Source of the DNA: Azospirillum sp. B510
GTDB lineage: Bacteria > Pseudomonadota > Alphaproteobacteria > Azospirillales > Azospirillaceae
NCBI RefSeq assembly: GCF_000010725.1
Contig: NC_013854.1
Location: 1,703,001 to 1,767,000 of the forward strand
Direction of reading: 5' to 3'
DNA length: 64,000 nt
Shown: one piece after another, positions 19,618 through 26,749 of the stretch
How the letters are laid out: every line of letters starts with the position of its first letter
How positions within the stretch are numbered: the first letter of the stretch is position 1
Notes under the pieces: model-generated
What the model was told of the DNA's origin: nothing
Seen by the model: only the letters and a program-made list of their open reading frames with translations
Database searches by the model: none
Made by a program: the position numbers and the translations under genes

Positions 19618-21261
19618 TTGCCGGAATCCCATACGGTGTCGATCGACCGCTCGGAACTTGAACGGCTCCTTGCCGATCGCCCGGCTGGCAGCCGCAGCGC
19701 CATGCAGGCGGTTCGCGAGAGCTACGCAGACATCGGACTGATGCGCGAGCGCGGCCTGTCCTGGGCCGAAATCTCCGATCTGCTGGCGAAGCTGGGGGTA
19801 ACCGCCCGCGACAACCAGCCGATCTCGCCCGTCACCCTGCGATCCGCCTTCTTCCTGGTCGGGAGCGAGGGCCGGGGGGGCACCATCGGCGGCGACCATG
19901 CCGCCGCTTCCGCCCCCACCCCCACCCCTGTCGAAACCTTGGCCGCCGTGCATGAAGCGGCCTTGTCGTCGGGTATGAAGGACGAGACGCCGACGTCGGA
20001 TGGGCAGGACGTCGCCGACCCCGGCACACCGCCCGCCACCGATGGACAGGATGCCGGGCCGGAACCGGCAACGGACGGGATTGGTGAGACCGTGGCGGAG
20101 GAAGCGCCCGTCTCCGACGCCGCACCCGTTCCACAGCCGGTCGAAGCCGAACCCGAGCTTGGCCCCTCCGTCTCAAACCTGCTGGCTCCGGCGACCGCGG
20201 CGGCGGCCGAGGATGAGCCGGACGCCACGGGGACAGAGGGGGAGACGGACACCGAGCCGACGGCCGATTCCGGGGCCAGTTCAAGGACCGAATCCGGGCC
20301 CGGCAGCGAAACCGTCATTCCCACCTCCGACATCACCGGCCCGGCCCCTCGGCCGGCCTCCCCCCATACGCCCGCGACGGCCATGCCGGATACCGGACCT
20401 TCGGTGTCTCCGTCGCCGTTCTCCCCAATGACTCAAGACGACTCAACAAACGCACACTGGAAAGGCGATCGCATGCTGGGCACGATCTTCGTCCTCAATG
20501 ACCGTGGCGGCGTCGGCAAGACGCTGCTGTCCCATCACCTGATGGCGACCGCCATGCTGGAAGGCCTGCAACTGAAGGTCGTCGAGTACGAGGTGAACGA
20601 GCGTCTCGCCCGTCTGTTCGGCCCGGACATGGTCGAACACCGCCGCATCACCCAGGATTTCATGAACCTGATGGGGTCGGGCGACGGCTTCTACGAGTTC
20701 TGGGATCTGATCGGGCCGGAGCTGCAACGCGGCGGCCGGCTGTATGATTTCGGCGGCAACATCTCCCAGTGGTTCTTCAACTGGGCCGAGGTGTCGGGCT
20801 TCGACTATTATGTCGGCGACGGCGAGCGGCTGACCTTCATGGTTCCGGTGACCGTCGACCTCGCCTCGCTCTCCACCGGCATGACGACGCTGGAACGCGT
20901 GGCGACCATCGCCCCGAAGGCCAAGCGCGTCCTGGTGGAGAATGGCTTCTCCGGTCCCTTCTCCCAGCTGGAGGACAGCCAGTACGCCCGCCGCAAGGCC
21001 GAGATGGTCGAGCGCGAAGGCTTGCAGGTCATCTCCATGCCGCCCTGCACCGCTCCAGCCTGGGCGCGTCTGACCGGCCATCGTCTCGATCAGGTGGCGA
21101 CCATGACCCGCGAGGATCTGGTCAAGCTTGGCATGACCCCGCCGGTCGCCTCGCGTTCGCTGATCATCATCCATGAATGGCTGCGCAACATGCGTCAGGC
21201 GCTGTCGCCTTACCTGCACGACGCCTTCCGCCAGACCCCGGCCGCCGCCAAGACGCGCTGA
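19618..21261 (+). CDS. ParA/StbB-like ATPase fused to a DNA-binding-like N-terminal domain
   Basis: A three-part protein of 547 residues. Residues about 5-75 resemble helix-turn-helix accessory proteins of plasmid transfer and stability loci (MRERGLSWAEISDLLAKLGV, then VTLRSAFFL). Residues about 85-280 are a Pro/Ala/Thr/Glu-rich, probably disordered linker. The C-terminal 262 residues form a P-loop ATPase with the deviant Walker A DRGGVGKTLLS, as in ParA, MinD, TraL and StbB. The N-terminal start is a TTG (19618) or a GTG (19636). An internal ATG at 20473 is preceded by GGAAAGG with a seven-base spacer, so the ATPase may also be made alone. Function unknown; chromosomal or plasmid segregation or positioning is the natural guess. 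A strong terminator follows. Confidence 0.7.
   Translation: MPESHTVSIDRSELERLLADRPAGSRSAMQAVRESYADIGLMRERGLSWAEISDLLAKLGVTARDNQPISPVTLRSAFFLVGSEGRGGTIGGDHAAASAPTPTPVETLAAVHEAALSSGMKDETPTSDGQDVADPGTPPATDGQDAGPEPATDGIGETVAEEAPVSDAAPVPQPVEAEPELGPSVSNLLAPATAAAAEDEPDATGTEGETDTEPTADSGASSRTESGPGSETVIPTSDITGPAPRPASPHTPATAMPDTGPSVSPSPFSPMTQDDSTNAHWKGDRMLGTIFVLNDRGGVGKTLLSHHLMATAMLEGLQLKVVEYEVNERLARLFGPDMVEHRRITQDFMNLMGSGDGFYEFWDLIGPELQRGGRLYDFGGNISQWFFNWAEVSGFDYYVGDGERLTFMVPVTVDLASLSTGMTTLERVATIAPKAKRVLVENGFSGPFSQLEDSQYARRKAEMVEREGLQVISMPPCTAPAWARLTGHRLDQVATMTREDLVKLGMTPPVASRSLIIIHEWLRNMRQALSPYLHDAFRQTPAAAKTR
20459..20475 (+). promoter_or_regulatory. strong internal ribosome binding site and start in the ATPase gene
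   Basis: GGAAAGG (20459-20465) is followed after seven bases by ATG (20473), the first codon of the ATPase part (MLGTIFVLNDRGG). This site is better than anything at the annotated start and sits exactly at the boundary between the linker and the ATPase domain. Confidence 0.55.
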
Positions 21262-21310
21262 GGATCCGCCGGCCGCTCAAGGCTGGCCGCTCAAGGCTTG
21301 TTCCCAATGG

Positions 21311-21341
21311 CCCTTCTCCCCTTCGGGGGAGGAGGGTTTTT
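21311..21341 (+). terminator. intrinsic terminator of the ParA-like gene
   Basis: CCCTTCTCCCC (21311-21321), UUCG tetraloop (21322-21325), GGGGAGGAGGG (21326-21336, one G-U pair), then TTTTT. It is a textbook rho-independent terminator, 49 bases after the stop codon. Confidence 0.9.
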
Positions 21342-21345
21342 CATG

Positions 21346-21389
21346 ACTACAGCGTCGTGCGTTTAATATGAAACGCACGACGCTGTAGT
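21346..21389. repeat. perfect 19-bp inverted repeat
   Basis: ACTACAGCGTCGTGCGTTT (21346-21364) is followed by AATATG and its exact complement (21371-21389). The arms are too long and too perfect for an ordinary terminator so close to the one at 21311. It resembles the dispersed palindromic intergenic elements of alphaproteobacteria, but I cannot place it in a named family. It may also stop leftward transcription from the coiled-coil genes. Confidence 0.7.
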
Positions 21390-21401
21390 TCTCCGTATGG
21401 C

Positions 21402-21448
21402 GATCGGATTCACGCTTCACATCGATTCCGATTTTACGCGATCCGATC
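21402..21448. repeat. second inverted repeat next to the 19-bp palindrome
   Basis: GATCGGAT (21402-21409) pairs with ATCCGATC (21441-21448) across a 31-base AT-rich interval that contains related words (ATCGATTCCGATTTT). The right arm ends on the stop codon of the adjacent leftward gene. Together with the preceding palindrome it forms a composite element of about 100 bases. Confidence 0.45.
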
Positions 21449-22002
21449 TAGGCCGCGCTGCGCGCCGAACTGGCGCTATAGAGGTCCTCCTTGACCGCCG
21501 CCACCGACTTCACCTGATAACCCGGCCGCGCGCTGAAGCGGCGGCTGGCCCGTTCGGCGGCCTCGCGTTCCGACTCGGCCCAGACCAGATAATCGCGCCC
21601 GCGGGCCCATTCGACGGCCAGCGGATGGGCGGCGTCGATCTCGCCGATCTGCTGGTTCACCACGGTCACCAGCCATTCCTTGTCGCCGGGATTGCGCCTG
21701 TCGGTCAGGATCAGGATCTGCGGGCGCCGTTTCGATTGCGCGGCGGTCAGGCGCTGCTGGACCTCGACCTGCTTCTTGCGCAGTTCCACGATCTCGTTGG
21801 TCAGCGCCTCGATCTCGGCATGAAGCCCCTCCTCCTCCCGATGGAGGCGGTGGATGGTATTGTCCAGCTTGTCCTGGGAGTTGCGGACGCCCCGCACCCG
21901 CTGGCGTGTCAGCGACACCCGCTGCTCGACGGTCATCAGCACATTGCACAGCCAAGCGCCGATGGCGACGATGGCCAGGACGATGATGAAGTTGATCATC
22001 AT
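21448..22002 (-). CDS. membrane-anchored coiled-coil protein B (unknown)
   Basis: The product (184 residues) has one N-terminal membrane helix (INFIIVLAIVAIGAWLCNVL), then a coiled coil of about 70 residues (QDKLDNTIHRLHREEEGLHA, IEALTNEIVELRKKQVEVQQ), then a compact C-terminal domain with PQILILTDRRN and VNQQIGEIDAAHPLAVEWA that looks folded. I do not recognise the family. Its ATG overlaps the stop codon of protein A as ATGA, so translation is coupled and the pair probably forms a complex in the membrane. Confidence 0.72.
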   Translation of the reverse strand: MMINFIIVLAIVAIGAWLCNVLMTVEQRVSLTRQRVRGVRNSQDKLDNTIHRLHREEEGLHAEIEALTNEIVELRKKQVEVQQRLTAAQSKRRPQILILTDRRNPGDKEWLVTVVNQQIGEIDAAHPLAVEWARGRDYLVWAESEREAAERASRRFSARPGYQVKSVAAVKEDLYSASSARSAA

Positions 22003-22610
22003 GGGATGGCCCCCGTCCTGGCCCCCGTCCTGGCCCGCGCGGTGGCGGGTGGCGTGGGAGCGCCCTTGCCGCCGCCACGCGCATCGCCGCGCATGAAGGT
22101 CTTCTGGAAGCCCAGCTTGAAGGGAAAGGCGACGTCGCACATCTGCTTGGCCTCATCGAAACTCGAGGCCCAGATCTCGGCGACATTGGTGCAGCGCCAG
22201 ATCGGATTCACCTGGGTCCGCTCACCGGACGCCCGCGCGGCGGACGACGCCTTCTCCTGGGTCACGGTGGCGGCGAACCTCATCAGGCCCGCCTGCGGGT
22301 CGCCAACCTCGTGAACGAACACCGGCGGCTGTTCGGCAAGATCACGGATTTGCTTCTCAACCTTGCGGATGTCGCTCTCCAGCCGGTTGCGATCATTGGA
22401 CTGGCTGTTGCGGCGCTGAACAAGCTGGTTGACCCGGTTTTGCAGATCCTGCGCCTCGGCATGCAGCACATAGACGCGGTTTTCGATCTGATCCAGCCCG
22501 CTGCTCTTTTCCACGATGTTCGGCAGGAAATCCTTCAGCATCATGGCGACCGGAATGGCGGCCAGCATGATGATGACGACGGCGATCAGGAACAGCGTCG
22601 TATTCGACAT
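21999..22610 (-). CDS. membrane-anchored coiled-coil protein A (unknown)
   Basis: A 203-residue partner of protein B with the same plan: an N-terminal membrane helix (TTLFLIAVVIIMLAAIPVAM), a coiled coil (NRVYVLHAEAQDLQNRVNQL, LESDIRKVEKQIRDL), and a C-terminal domain with two cysteines (WRCTNVAEIWASSFDEAKQM, then CDVAFPFKLGFQKTF) and a basic Gly/Ala tail. Start ATG 22610; a second ATG is at 22622. A promoter-like TTGACG...TGATTC lies 80-110 bases upstream. It is convergent with the ParA-like gene, so a functional link is possible but not proven. Confidence 0.72.
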   Translation of the reverse strand: MSNTTLFLIAVVIIMLAAIPVAMMLKDFLPNIVEKSSGLDQIENRVYVLHAEAQDLQNRVNQLVQRRNSQSNDRNRLESDIRKVEKQIRDLAEQPPVFVHEVGDPQAGLMRFAATVTQEKASSAARASGERTQVNPIWRCTNVAEIWASSFDEAKQMCDVAFPFKLGFQKTFMRGDARGGGKGAPTPPATARARTGARTGAIP

Positions 22611-22690
22611 CCGCCCGCCCATTCTCCCGCCAAGCCCGCTTCATCCGACCCGCCGAAGGAAACGGAAGTGGCACCCCTCTCGACGATCGA

Positions 22691-22718
22691 GAATCAACAA
22701 ACAATCCGACTCCGTCAA
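22691..22718 (-). promoter_or_regulatory. possible sigma-70 promoter for the coiled-coil pair
   Basis: On the leftward strand, TTGACG is followed after 16 bases by TGATTC, about 80 bases before the start of protein A, within an AT-rich stretch after the histone-deacetylase-like gene. The -10 match is only partial. Confidence 0.3.
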
Positions 22719-22781
22719 CAAATCGTCATAGTCCCGTCCGCAATTCATTGGAGCTCCGGTCCGGTCGCGGCCGGGCACCGT

Positions 22782-23954
22782 TCAGGATAGCGCCATCTCC
22801 GCCACCCGCCTCACCGCATCGCGCACCGGTCCGGGGCGCCGCTCGTCGCCCAGGGTGGTGAACCAATGGTCCGGCGGGTTGCGGCCGGCGGCGCGGTTCC
22901 AGGTCAGGGCGCGCAGCACCGCCTCGGCCTCCGCCGTCGGCGTCACGGCGGGATCGATACCGTTCATCACCGCCCAGATCCCGGCCCAACAGCGTCCAAC
23001 CGACCAGGGGTTGTAACCACCACCGCCCACCACCAGAACACGTGGCGCCAGCGGCAGCAACGCCGTCACCGCATCCCACAATGCCCGGTTGGACAGTTCT
23101 AGCCGGCTGAGCGGATCCTCGGCCAGAGCATCGGCTCCGGTCTGGATCACCATCGCCTGGGGACGGAAGGAGCGGGCCAGCGGCAGGATCGCCGCCGCCA
23201 TCACATGCTCCATCTCGCTGTCGTTGAAGCCGGGCGGCACCGGCAGGTTGCGGGCCATGCCGCCGGCGCGATCCTCCGCCTTGCCGGTGTAGGGCCAGCG
23301 GCCATCCTCATGGACCGAGACGGTCAGCACCCGGTCATCGTCGGCGAAGGCCAACTCCACCCCGTCGCCGTGGTGGGCGTCGAGATCGACATAGAGCACC
23401 CGCTCCAGCCCATGGTCCAACAGTTCCAGGATGCCCAGAACCGGCGCGTTGAAATAGCAGAAACCGCTGGCCCGGTCGCGCCGCGCATGATGGGTGCCGG
23501 CCGCCGGGGCATAGACCAGCCCGGCCGGCCGGTCGCCCAGGATGCGCGCCGCCTGCAAGGCCGATCCGCTGCTGTGCGCCGGCCGCCGGTACATCTCGGC
23601 GAAGATGGGATTCTCCAGCTTTCCCAGATTGTGGCGGGCGGCGGTCGCCTCGTCCACCCGCTGGTCCGCCTCCGCCCGCTTCAGCGCGGCGATGTAGTCG
23701 GTGGTGTGGAAGCGCGCCAACTCCTGTTCGCTCGCGACATGGGTGTCGAGATAGATCTCGTCCGGCAGCCAGCCCATCGCGCGGCTGAGGTCGATGGCGG
23801 TCGAGACACGCGGAATCGCCAGCGGGTGTTTCGGCCCATAGGTCGAGCCGCGATAGATCTCGCCACCGATGAACAGCGGGGTGCGGAGAGGCGTGGTCAG
23901 GGTCTGGACTCCCTCGTTCGCGCCAGAAACTAGGTGCCGCCGCGTGGCGGTCAA
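22782..23954 (-). CDS. histone deacetylase family (AcuC/HdaH-like) hydrolase
   Basis: A zinc hydrolase of the arginase/deacetylase fold, 390 residues at most. The catalytic and metal-binding motifs are present: THHARRDRASGFCYFNAP, VDLDAHHGDGVE, QTGADALAEDPLSRLELS and GGGGYNPWSVGR. Members remove acetyl groups from small molecules or proteins (acetoin utilisation, acetylpolyamines). The start is unclear: the only long option is a TTG at 23954, while GAGGGAG lies eight bases before a CTG at 23900 that would give a more typical N-terminus. It diverges from the TPP-riboswitch operon. Confidence 0.88.
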   Translation of the reverse strand: MTATRRHLVSGANEGVQTLTTPLRTPLFIGGEIYRGSTYGPKHPLAIPRVSTAIDLSRAMGWLPDEIYLDTHVASEQELARFHTTDYIAALKRAEADQRVDEATAARHNLGKLENPIFAEMYRRPAHSSGSALQAARILGDRPAGLVYAPAAGTHHARRDRASGFCYFNAPVLGILELLDHGLERVLYVDLDAHHGDGVELAFADDDRVLTVSVHEDGRWPYTGKAEDRAGGMARNLPVPPGFNDSEMEHVMAAAILPLARSFRPQAMVIQTGADALAEDPLSRLELSNRALWDAVTALLPLAPRVLVVGGGGYNPWSVGRCWAGIWAVMNGIDPAVTPTAEAEAVLRALTWNRAAGRNPPDHWFTTLGDERRPGPVRDAVRRVAEMALS

Positions 23955-24045
23955 GCGCCTTCCCCGGAGGCCCGCTTCCGCGCTTCGGAAGTCCGGTCCC
24001 GCAATGCTTGCGGTCGCGGATCGTCCGCGCCTATAGTCGCCGCCT

Positions 24046-24137
24046 TCACTGGGGGGAGCCGATGGGCGGCTGAGAGGTCCCGTTGCGGGACGACCCCTGG
24101 AACCTGATCCGGTTCATGCCGGCGTAGGGATCAGTGA
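24046..24137 (+). ncRNA. TPP riboswitch (THI element)
   Basis: The conserved core is present in order: GGGGGGAGCC, GGCTGAGAGG, then AACCTGATCCGGTTCATGCC and GGCGTAGGGATCAG. The outer stem pairs TCACT (24046-24050) with AGTGA (24133-24137). It binds thiamine pyrophosphate and would reduce expression of the transporter operon starting 53 bases later, probably at translation initiation or early termination. Confidence 0.95.
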
Positions 24138-24189
24138 TGCGGACCCGCAGCCTTTCCATCTCCACCCGTTCATCCTCCGCCACTTCGCC

Positions 24190-24942
24190 ATGCCCGCCCC
24201 GATGCCGACGATGATGCCGCTCTCGGTGACGATCCGGCGCGCGCGGCTGACCTATGGCGGCACGCTGCTGTTTTCCGACCTGACGCTGGAGCTGCCGGCC
24301 GGCCGGACCACCTGCCTGCTGGGGCCGAGCGGCGTCGGCAAGACCACGCTGCTGCGCATTCTCGCCGGGCTGGCCGAACCAGAGCCGCCGACCGAGGTCG
24401 CCACCGGCGATGGCCAGCCGCTGGCCGGCCGCATCGCCTACATGGCCCAGCAGGACCTGCTGCTGCCCTGGCTGACCCTTCTCGACAATGTCCTGCTGGG
24501 TGACCGGCTGCGCCACCGCCGCCCCGATCCGTCGCGGGTGGAGCAGGCAAAGGCGCTGCTGGACCGTGTCGGGCTGGCGGGGCGGGAGCGCGACCGCCCG
24601 GCCGCCCTGTCCGGCGGGCAGCGGCAGCGGGTGGCGCTGGCCCGCACGCTCATGGAGGACAGGCCGCTGGTCCTGATGGACGAGCCCTTCTCCGCCCTCG
24701 ACGCCATCACCCGGCTGCGTTTGCAGGAGACGGCGGCGGAGACGCTGGCCGGCCGCACCGTTCTGATGGTGACGCACGACCCGCTGGAGGCGCTGCGCAT
24801 CGGCGACCGCCTGCATGTGATGACCGGGCGGCCCGCCATCATGGGGCCGGCGTTGGAACCCTCCGGCCCGGTGCCGCGCCGCGTCGATGATCCCGACCTG
24901 CTCGCCCATCAGGCCGAGCTGTTGCGGAGGCTGGCGGAATGA
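24190..24942 (+). CDS. thiZ: thiamine-precursor ABC transporter, ATP-binding protein
   Basis: A 250-residue ABC ATPase with Walker A GPSGVGKTTL, Q-loop MAQQDLLLPWLTL, signature LSGGQRQRVALAR and Walker B LVLMDEPFSALD, then the switch histidine in VTHDPLEAL. The operon follows a TPP riboswitch and includes an NMT1/THI5-like binding protein, so import of a pyrimidine precursor of thiamine such as formylaminopyrimidine or HMP is the likely role. The gene order ATPase-permease-binding protein corresponds to ThiZ-ThiX-ThiY. No clear ribosome binding site lies before the ATG, consistent with riboswitch control of initiation. Confidence 0.88.
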   Translation: MPAPMPTMMPLSVTIRRARLTYGGTLLFSDLTLELPAGRTTCLLGPSGVGKTTLLRILAGLAEPEPPTEVATGDGQPLAGRIAYMAQQDLLLPWLTLLDNVLLGDRLRHRRPDPSRVEQAKALLDRVGLAGRERDRPAALSGGQRQRVALARTLMEDRPLVLMDEPFSALDAITRLRLQETAAETLAGRTVLMVTHDPLEALRIGDRLHVMTGRPAIMGPALEPSGPVPRRVDDPDLLAHQAELLRRLAE

Positions 24943-25706
24943 AGGCCCTGCTGCGTGTGGCGGTCACGCTCGCGGTGCTGGTCGCCGGTTGGCAGGCGCT
25001 GGTCTGGGCCACCGGCCTGCCGCGCTACCTGCTGCCCGGCCCGCTGGCGGTGGCGGACGTCCTGCGGCGGCAGGCCCCCCTGCTGTGGACCCATGGCCTG
25101 ACCACGCTGGCCGAGATCCTGATCGGTCTGACGGCCGGGGTGACGCTGGGCGGGGTCAGCGCCCTGCTGCTGGCCCGCTTCCGCACGGCGCGGCGCTGGC
25201 TGATGCCGCTGCTGCTGGTCAGCCAGGCGATCCCGGTCTTCGCGCTGGCGCCGCTGCTGGTGCTGTGGCTGGGCTACGGCATGATGTCCAAGATCGCCAT
25301 GGCGGTGCTGGTCATCTATTTCCCGGTGACGACCGCCCTGTTCGACGGGCTGCGGCGCACCGATCCCGGCTGGCTCGACCTCGCCCGCACCATGGGCGCC
25401 TCGCCAGCCGCCATGCTGTGGAACATCCGCCTGCCCGCCGCCCTGCCCGCCTTCTGGTCCGGTGTGCGGGTCGCCGCCGCCGTGGCCCCCATCGGCGCGG
25501 TGATCGGCGAATGGGTGGGGTCCTCCTCCGGGCTCGGCTATCTGATGCTGCACGCCAACGCCCGCATGCAGATCGACCTCCTGTTCGCCGCGGTTCTGGT
25601 ACTGGGGCTGTTCGCGGTGACGCTCTATGCCGCCGTCGACGCGCTGGCCCGCCGCGCCCTGCCCTGGCAACCCGATACCCAACCCGCAGAAGACGCCAAC
25701 CCTTGA
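24939..25706 (+). CDS. thiX: thiamine-precursor ABC transporter, permease
   Basis: An inner-membrane permease of 255 residues with about six hydrophobic segments and the binding-protein-dependent EAA loop (LARTMGASPAAMLWNIRLPA). The start overlaps the ATPase stop as ATGA and has GGAGG eight bases upstream. It should form the channel of the thiamine-precursor importer. Family resemblance is to the SsuC/TauC/NitT-type permeases; the riboswitch sets the substrate assignment. Confidence 0.88.
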   Translation: MKALLRVAVTLAVLVAGWQALVWATGLPRYLLPGPLAVADVLRRQAPLLWTHGLTTLAEILIGLTAGVTLGGVSALLLARFRTARRWLMPLLLVSQAIPVFALAPLLVLWLGYGMMSKIAMAVLVIYFPVTTALFDGLRRTDPGWLDLARTMGASPAAMLWNIRLPAALPAFWSGVRVAAAVAPIGAVIGEWVGSSSGLGYLMLHANARMQIDLLFAAVLVLGLFAVTLYAAVDALARRALPWQPDTQPAEDANP

Positions 25707-25722
25707 AGGGGAGAGACACCCG

Positions 25723-26679
25723 ATGAGACACCTGCCGATGAAGCACCTGCTCACCGCCGGCCTGATGGCCGCCAGCCTGATGACCTCGCTTCCGGCATCG
25801 GCCCAGGACAAGCTGTCCGTGATGCTGGACTGGTTCGTCAACCCCGACCACGCACCGCTGGTGGTGGCGCAGGAGAAGGGGTTCTTCAAGGATGCCGGGC
25901 TGGACGTGACGCTGACGGCGCCGGCCGATCCCAACGACCCGCCGAAGCTGGTCGCCGCCGGCGGCGCCGACATCGCCGTGTCCTATCAGCCGCAGCTGAT
26001 CCTGCAGGTGGCGGAGGAACTGCCGCTGGTCCGCATCGGCACGCTGGTGTCGACGCCGCTGAACTCGGTCGTCGTTCTGCGCGACGGGCCGGTGAAGACG
26101 CTGAAGGACCTGAAGGGCCGCAAGGTCGGCTATTCCATCGCCGGTTTCGAGGACGCCCTGCTGGGCGCCATGCTGGAGAAGCAGGGCCTCGGCCTGAAGG
26201 ATGTCGAGCTGGTCAACGTCAATTTCTCCCTCTCGCCGTCGCTGCTGTCGGGGCAGGTCGACGCGGTGGTCGGCGCCTTCCGCAATTTCGAGCTGAACCA
26301 GATGGAGATCGAGAAGCATCCCGGCCGCGCCTTCTACCCGGAGGAGGAAGGGGTTCCGCCCTATGACGAGCTGATCCTGGTCGCGCGCAAGGACAAGGCC
26401 AACGATCCGCGCTTCAAGCGCTTCCTGGCGGCGGTGGAGCGGGCGACTCTCTACATCCTGAACCACCCGGAGGAGGCGCAGGCCGCCTTCGTCAAGGACC
26501 GGCCGGAACTGAACGACGAGCTCAACCGCCGCGCCTGGGCCGACACGCTGCCGCGCTTCTCCCACAGCCCGGCGGCGCTGGACGGCGAACGCTACACCCG
26601 CTTCGCCGAGTTCCTGAAGGCGCGCGGGCTGATCAAGACCGTGGCGCCGCTGGACCAGTATGCGGTGGTGGTGAAGTAA
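25723..26679 (+). CDS. thiY: thiamine-precursor ABC transporter, substrate-binding protein
   Basis: A periplasmic binding protein of 318 residues in the NMT1/THI5-like family. A signal peptide ends about SLPASAQ. The mature start KLSVMLDWFVNPDHAPLVVA is typical of ThiY proteins, and PFAM-style NMT1 features such as AGGADIAVSYQPQ follow. GGGGAG lies nine bases before the ATG. The downstream side of the gene is next to an IS1380-family element, whose end is 71 bases after the stop codon. Confidence 0.9.
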   Translation: MRHLPMKHLLTAGLMAASLMTSLPASAQDKLSVMLDWFVNPDHAPLVVAQEKGFFKDAGLDVTLTAPADPNDPPKLVAAGGADIAVSYQPQLILQVAEELPLVRIGTLVSTPLNSVVVLRDGPVKTLKDLKGRKVGYSIAGFEDALLGAMLEKQGLGLKDVELVNVNFSLSPSLLSGQVDAVVGAFRNFELNQMEIEKHPGRAFYPEEEGVPPYDELILVARKDKANDPRFKRFLAAVERATLYILNHPEEAQAAFVKDRPELNDELNRRAWADTLPRFSHSPAALDGERYTRFAEFLKARGLIKTVAPLDQYAVVVK

Positions 26680-26749
26680 CCCCGTCATCGCCGCGGCAAT
26701 CCGTCCCCACCCCCTGCCGCCATTGCCATCGGCCCCGGCGGAGCGTTAC

